Source: Bacteroidaceae bacterium (lineage in GTDB: Bacteria > Bacteroidota > Bacteroidia > Bacteroidales > Bacteroidaceae). Taken from it: a stretch of 64,000 nt of DNA. The notes under the pieces are model-generated. The model was not told the origin of the DNA and searched no databases. It saw only the letters and a list, made by a program, of their open reading frames with translations. Shown here piece after piece: positions 60,050 through 64,000 of this stretch (positions within the stretch are counted from its first letter, which is position 1; each line of letters begins with the position of its first letter). Location of the stretch: contig JAGCGS010000040.1 of assembly GCA_017649485.1 (NCBI GenBank), forward strand, positions 1 to 64,000, written 5' to 3'. The position numbers were made by a program, and so were the translations under genes.

Positions 60050-60619
60050 ATGACAATACAAGAATTTCGTGACTATATGGCATCGGGCAAGCCCGTTGTT
60101 GGTGGTGGAGAAGTCCACATGATGTTTCATCAGTTGTCTCAGGAAGCTCTGAAGATAACAGCTGAAATCAACAGCAGTTATCATACGCCGGAACAACTAC
60201 ATGACCTGTTAGAACAGCTTTGGGGTAGAGAAGTGCCCAAGACCGTTGGCATGTTTCCTCCGTTCCATACCGACTGTGGAAAGAATACCGTTGTTGGTGA
60301 ACATGTGTTTATTAATATGGGCTGTAAGTTTCAGGATCAGGGTGGCATCACCATCGATGAAGGCGCACTCATAGGCCATAATGTGGTGCTGGCTACGCTC
60401 AACCACGACCTTGACCCAGCCAAGCGTCAAGGCATGACTTACGCGCCTATTCACATCGGTAAGAATGTCTGGATTGGAGCCAATGCCACGGTTCTCGCAG
60501 GAGTGACTATCGGTGATGGTGCAGTTGTTGCCGCTGGAGCTGTTGTAACCAAGGATGTGGAGCCGAATACTATTGTCGGTGGTGTTCCAGCTAAGGTGAT
60601 TAAAAAGATAGAAGTATAA
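60050..60619 (+). CDS. Hexapeptide-repeat sugar O-acetyltransferase (maltose acetyltransferase-like)
   Basis: The 189-residue protein starts [20 protein letters not shown] and has a Mac-type helical N terminus. Left-handed beta-helix repeats follow ([57 protein letters not shown]). The catalytic His is in [10 protein letters not shown]. It transfers acetyl from acetyl-CoA to a sugar hydroxyl. The ATG at 60050 gives the standard start. The Imm32-like gene follows after 18 bases. Confidence 0.9.
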   Translation: MTIQEFRDYMASGKPVVGGGEVHMMFHQLSQEALKITAEINSSYHTPEQLHDLLEQLWGREVPKTVGMFPPFHTDCGKNTVVGEHVFINMGCKFQDQGGITIDEGALIGHNVVLATLNHDLDPAKRQGMTYAPIHIGKNVWIGANATVLAGVTIGDGAVVAAGAVVTKDVEPNTIVGGVPAKVIKKIEV

Positions 60620-60637
60620 TTTGATAAATACAAATTT

Positions 60638-60847
60638 ATGGAAATAAAATGGGAAGACGAGTATATGATCAGAGTGAGTGTTGACGATGGGAACACGGTA
60701 TTGATATCTGCCAACAAGGAAGGCTTACTTTCTTTGGCAGCACAATTGGAGGCTTTGGCTTATGAAGACATTGGAAGCCATATACATTATGATGAATACA
60801 ATTCACTAGAAGAAGGCTCCTCTGAACTAATAATGGAAAAAATCTGA
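60638..60847 (+). CDS. Imm32-like immunity protein
   Basis: A 69-residue acidic protein. The segment TVLISANKEGLLSLAAQLEA followed by IHYDEYNSLEEGSSELIMEK resembles the Imm32 immunity family, whose members protect against polymorphic toxins. No toxin gene is adjacent, so it would be an orphan. Assignment relies on recalled family features, so moderate confidence only. The ATG is 18 bases after the acetyltransferase stop, so it could be cotranscribed. Confidence 0.6.
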   Translation: MEIKWEDEYMIRVSVDDGNTVLISANKEGLLSLAAQLEALAYEDIGSHIHYDEYNSLEEGSSELIMEKI

Positions 60848-61075
60848 TAAATCGTTCTTTATTATAATTATAATAAAAAACAGACCCAATCCCAATGAGG
60901 CTTTCCCGAATCCGAAGATTCCAAGCCTCTGCTTCATTAAAAACGTTGTGAAGAACCCACGTATCATCAAAGGCGATTTCAGAAGGACGACGAAAAACGT
61001 TATGGCAATACGTAGCAAGCCTACTGTAAATGTGGCTACGACGATAAAAGCAAACAATGGAACAGCAGTAGCCAT
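60827..61075 (-). CDS. Uncertain small membrane protein
   Basis: The minus strand holds an 82-residue frame with two hydrophobic stretches (LFAFIVVATFTVGLLRIAITF and, near the C terminus, LGLGLFFIIIIIKN). The five isoleucines come from AT-rich sequence, and the frame overlaps the Imm32-like gene's end by 21 bases. There is no promoter match or family resemblance. It could be real or chance; I keep it only as a possibility. Confidence 0.25.
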   Translation of the reverse strand: MATAVPLFAFIVVATFTVGLLRIAITFFVVLLKSPLMIRGFFTTFLMKQRLGIFGFGKASLGLGLFFIIIIIKNDLSDFFHY

Positions 61076-61083
61076 ACTATTAA

Positions 61084-61132
61084 CATACTGATGCCATACT
61101 CAAACAAGCTATCTGAGTATGGCATTAGTATG
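61084..61132. repeat. Long imperfect inverted repeat
   Basis: ATGCCATACTCA (61091-61102) pairs perfectly with TGAGTATGGCAT (61114-61125); outer CATACT/AGTATG arms extend it to about 19 pairs with one mismatch. There is no T run. The remaining stretch to 61294 shows no gene. Confidence 0.8.
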
Positions 61133-61294
61133 GGTAAGGGGAGACAAGGATGAAAGACAAAGGACACTAACATCCCTTGCAAAAATGTTCAAGGTGTTGC
61201 ACAGGGTTAGTTAGCTTATTGCCCTTTCTGTTCGATATTAATTAGCCTTTCATTCATCTGAGAAATATAAATGATTTGATATAGCCAATAGTTC

Positions 61295-63853
61295 TTATTG
61301 GTAATTATATGCGATTGACTGCAAATCCTTGTCAGCAGAGCTGGAGCCAACAAGCAGGGTGTAGTCGCCATTCAACGGATGAACGGTGTGGATGGCGTTG
61401 TCCCACCAGTTGAATGTCTCTTCAGTGAGAGGTATGCTGACATTCACGGTCTGACCAGCAGCGATGTTCACACGCTTGAATCCACGCAAAGTCTTCTGTG
61501 GACCGTCCTTCTCGTCGTTCTTCTTGACATAGAGCTGTACCACCTCATCACCTGAACGCTTGCCTGTATTGGTGACAGCCACCACCACATTCTTACCCTC
61601 GATGCGAGGCACCCCATAAGTAAATGTGGTATAGCTCAGGCCATAGCCAAACTGGTAGAGAGGAGTCTCTGTCATATAGCGATAGGTGCGTCCCTTCATG
61701 CTGTAATCCTCGAAATCAGGCACCTGGTTGATGTTCTTGTAGAACGTAACAGGAAGGCGTCCTGCAGGGTTGTAGTCACCGAAAATGACATCAGCAATAG
61801 CGGTTCCACCTTCCTGACCAGGATACCAAGCCTGGATGATGGCGTCGCATGATTCGGTCTCGGGCACCATACCGATGGCTGAGCCTGAGAAATTAACATA
61901 CACCACTTTCTTGCCTGCGGCCTTGAGATCCTTGAGCAGGTTGCGCTGGATAGCTGGCAACTCGATGTCGGTGCGGTCACCACCCTTGAATCCGTCAATA
62001 GACACTGGCATTTCCTCGCCTTCCAAACTTGGAGAAATACCACCTGCATAGATCACTACATCTGCCTTAGCCACTTGCTGCAATACACGCTGTGAATCGA
62101 ACTGCTCATTGAGACCGATATCGAAGCTCAGCTTGCCGGCGTATGTGAGGAACTGATAACGAAGTTCGATGTCGTAGGACTTGCCAGCTTCAGCCTTGAG
62201 GGTGTAGAAAGCGTTGAGGGCGTTCATATTACCTGCTTTCTTCTCTACTTGTTCTCCGTTGATGATGAGGGTAGTTGTACCCAATGAACCGATACGGAAC
62301 TCTACATCAGCGGTTTGTGTAGCATGGAAAGTACTCTTATATACGCAAGAGAAATCGTTCAGAGGCACGCCAGCCGCAAAAGCTGTGTTGCCTTCGGTAT
62401 ATTTTGACCAAGGGGTGGTTTCACGGCTCTTGACGATAGACGGACCGTTGAAGTCCTTGTTGCTCCAGTATTCTACTTCGAAGCCCTTGCCAGTAGCGTT
62501 GTAGCACTGATTGAAGAGGCTGGTGAAGATGCGATCGGACGTAAGGTCACAACCTTGGGTGTAAATCAGCTTTGACTTTGGCAGACGTTGTTGTAAAGCC
62601 TTTAGCAAGGTAACGGTAGCAGCAGGAGTGCCGTTGTAGTTGCCCCATTGCATTACTGAGTCGTTGGCATTGGCACCAATCACGGCTACCGTTAGGTTCT
62701 TCTTCAGAGGCAGGATATCATTCTTATTCTGCAGAAGCACCATACTTTGACGGGCCATATTCAAAGCCAGCTGCTGGTGTTCTTTACTGTTCAGCAGGGA
62801 ATTTGGCAGATCATCCCATGGTGTGTGCTCATCCATCTCACCCAGTTCGAAGCGAGCCTTGAGCAAGCGCTTCACACTCACGTCGATATCGCTCTCCTTG
62901 ATCTCGCCGCGCTGAACAGCCAATACCAAATTCCTATAAGCTGTTCCACATTCAAGGTCGGTACCGGTAAGTACAGCGGTAGCCGATGCTTCAGCCGCAT
63001 CCATAGCAGTTTGGTGGTAACCCTTGCGATAGAAATCGTCGATGGCACCGCAATCGCTTACCACAATACCTTGGTAATCCCATTCATTACGTAGGATCTG
63101 TACCAACAAGCGGTTACTGCCACAGCAGGGATTTCCTTCGTAGCGGTTATAAGCACACATGACCTCTTTCACGCCGCCCTTGGTAACCAAGTCTTTGAAA
63201 GCAGGGAGGTATGTTTCATACAAATCACGTGGGTCGGTAAGGTCGGCATTATACACATGGCGGTTCCATTCCGGACCAGAGTGTACGGCAAAGTGTTTCG
63301 CACACGCATGAGCCTTATTATAAGCTGCATCGGCAGGTCCCTGCAAGCCACGCACCACTGACAATCCCATGATGCCAGTGAGGTAGGGGTCTTCACCGTA
63401 GGTTTCTTGTCCGCGTCCCCAACGTGGATCCCTGAAAATGTTGATGTTTGGAGTCCAGAACGTTAAACCCTGATAGCGTTTCACATCTCCTGACTCTTTT
63501 GCCAAGCGGTGCTTTACGCGGATTTCGTCGCTTACAGCGGTGAATACCTGCTCTAATAATTCGTTGTTCCACGAAGCCGCCATACCGATGGTTTGTGGAA
63601 ATACGGTAGCCAAACCGTTGCGTCCAACGCCATGCAAAGCCTCGTTCCACCAGTCGTAGGGCTTAATGCCCAAACGGTCAATACCTTTAGAAGTATTCTG
63701 CATCAGTGTCACTTTCTCCTCTAAATTCAGGCGAAGTAACAAGTCCTCGGCACGCTGTTCAGGAGAAAGGGCAGGATTCTGATAAGGCAGTTGGGCAGAT
63801 GCAAACCCTAAGCTACAAGCAATTACTGCCATTGAAATCAGGTGTTTTCTCAT
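61295..63853 (-). CDS. Glycoside hydrolase family 3 beta-xylosidase/glucosidase
   Basis: An 852-residue exported enzyme (signal peptide MRKHLISMAVIACSLGFASA). The first domain has FWTPNINIFRDPRWGRGQET, KHFAVHSGPEWNRH and the nucleophile Asp267 in GIVVSDCGA. The second domain is interrupted by a PA14-like module (about 460-610), and a fibronectin-like domain ends the protein. The substrate pattern RDPRWGRGQETYGEDP is common in xylan 1,4-beta-xylosidases, which fits the neighbouring xylan and arabinan functions. The ATG at 63853 follows a TATATTTG -7 box at 63890-63883. Confidence 0.94.
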   Translation of the reverse strand: MRKHLISMAVIACSLGFASAQLPYQNPALSPEQRAEDLLLRLNLEEKVTLMQNTSKGIDRLGIKPYDWWNEALHGVGRNGLATVFPQTIGMAASWNNELLEQVFTAVSDEIRVKHRLAKESGDVKRYQGLTFWTPNINIFRDPRWGRGQETYGEDPYLTGIMGLSVVRGLQGPADAAYNKAHACAKHFAVHSGPEWNRHVYNADLTDPRDLYETYLPAFKDLVTKGGVKEVMCAYNRYEGNPCCGSNRLLVQILRNEWDYQGIVVSDCGAIDDFYRKGYHQTAMDAAEASATAVLTGTDLECGTAYRNLVLAVQRGEIKESDIDVSVKRLLKARFELGEMDEHTPWDDLPNSLLNSKEHQQLALNMARQSMVLLQNKNDILPLKKNLTVAVIGANANDSVMQWGNYNGTPAATVTLLKALQQRLPKSKLIYTQGCDLTSDRIFTSLFNQCYNATGKGFEVEYWSNKDFNGPSIVKSRETTPWSKYTEGNTAFAAGVPLNDFSCVYKSTFHATQTADVEFRIGSLGTTTLIINGEQVEKKAGNMNALNAFYTLKAEAGKSYDIELRYQFLTYAGKLSFDIGLNEQFDSQRVLQQVAKADVVIYAGGISPSLEGEEMPVSIDGFKGGDRTDIELPAIQRNLLKDLKAAGKKVVYVNFSGSAIGMVPETESCDAIIQAWYPGQEGGTAIADVIFGDYNPAGRLPVTFYKNINQVPDFEDYSMKGRTYRYMTETPLYQFGYGLSYTTFTYGVPRIEGKNVVVAVTNTGKRSGDEVVQLYVKKNDEKDGPQKTLRGFKRVNIAAGQTVNVSIPLTEETFNWWDNAIHTVHPLNGDYTLLVGSSSADKDLQSIAYNYQ

Positions 63854-63882
63854 ACTATTCTTCGATTTTTGGTTATTTTGCA

Positions 63883-63890
63883 CAAATATA
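63883..63890 (-). promoter_or_regulatory. -7 box of the GH3 gene
   Basis: TATATTTG on the minus strand, 29 bases before the start codon; the -33 area has only TTTA. Confidence 0.6.
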
Positions 63891-63924
63891 AAGCTTTTTT
63901 TGTTGATTATACTAAAATTATCAC

Positions 63925-63932
63925 TAAATTTG
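63925..63932 (+). promoter_or_regulatory. -7 box of the gene at the right edge
   Basis: TAAATTTG; a TTTG lies at 63899-63902 with a 22-base spacer, slightly long for the consensus. Confidence 0.5.
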
Positions 63933-63960
63933 AGCATCGTAACTGAAAAGTATCATATTA

Positions 63961-64000
63961 TGGACCATATATCAGATTTCAATAACGGGCACCAGGGCAA
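63961..64000 (+). CDS. Partial gene at right edge, unknown
   Basis: An ATG at 63961 opens MDHISDFNNGHQG and runs off the window. A -7 box lies about 29 bases upstream, which supports a real start. It is divergent from the GH3 gene. Thirteen residues are too few to name the product. Confidence 0.45.

Noticed and set aside
1..64000. tRNA or rRNA genes, prophage or insertion sequence
   Set aside because: The gaps between genes are short and show no cloverleaf ends, rRNA signatures, transposase, integrase or phage structural proteins.

Overview
The window comes from a Bacteroidales genome, most likely Prevotellaceae from a gut or rumen. The support is the many promoters of the Bacteroidetes type (-33 TTTG, 19-20 bases, -7 TAnnTTTG), the general lack of Shine-Dalgarno sequences, the paired TonB receptors and lipoproteins, and the plant-polysaccharide enzymes (GH43, GH2, GH51, GH3). 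I could run no searches; family names come from motifs visible in the translations. I found no rRNA, tRNA, CRISPR array, complete insertion sequence or prophage.

Bases 1-12000 form a cobalamin region. A leftward operon starts at a B12 riboswitch (about 7940-8112). It encodes two consecutive pairs of TonB receptor plus exported CbiK-like chelatase, then a CobJ-CobH fusion and the start of CbiE. A rightward operon (cbiP, cobD, cbiB) starts from a promoter region built of three 77-bp tandem repeats. Bases 12000-18900 hold mixed genes: an isomerase-like lipoprotein, an unknown membrane protein, a block of palindromes with an HU-like gene remnant, a DMT transporter, a LUD protein, an oxidoreductase and a small winged-helix protein.

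Bases 18900-24400 carry xylB-xylA, an N-carbamoylputrescine amidase and a split alarmone synthetase/hydrolase pair. Just beyond them, on the opposite strand, is a second B12 riboswitch with its own promoter and no gene behind it. Bases 24800-32800 are mostly housekeeping: type II pantothenate kinase, ribosomal protein S1, RNase Z, an ECF sigma/anti-sigma/periplasmic trio, a ceramidase-like protein and a short GMP synthase.

Bases 32800-38300 are a leftward six-gene operon, larB-larC-larE-cbiM-cbiQ-cbiO. It should import nickel and build the nickel-pincer cofactor, but no larA is present. Bases 38500-64000 concern carbohydrates. One operon (kdgK, GH2, SDR, uxuA, eda, uxaC) covers D-glucuronate to pyruvate plus glyceraldehyde-3-phosphate. 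Around it are GH43, GH51 and GH3 enzymes, an S9 peptidase, two sugar-isomerase-like exported proteins and small accessory genes, including an ADP-ribosylglycohydrolase and an Imm32-like immunity protein.

The most unusual signals are the gene-less antisense B12 riboswitch beside the alarmone genes; in-phase 7-bp repeats (TCAATNN) that fill operon gaps and even encode part of a signal peptide; the TonB/CbiK-like pairs under B12 control; and a small ORF broken by an in-frame TGA ahead of the ADP-ribosylglycohydrolase.
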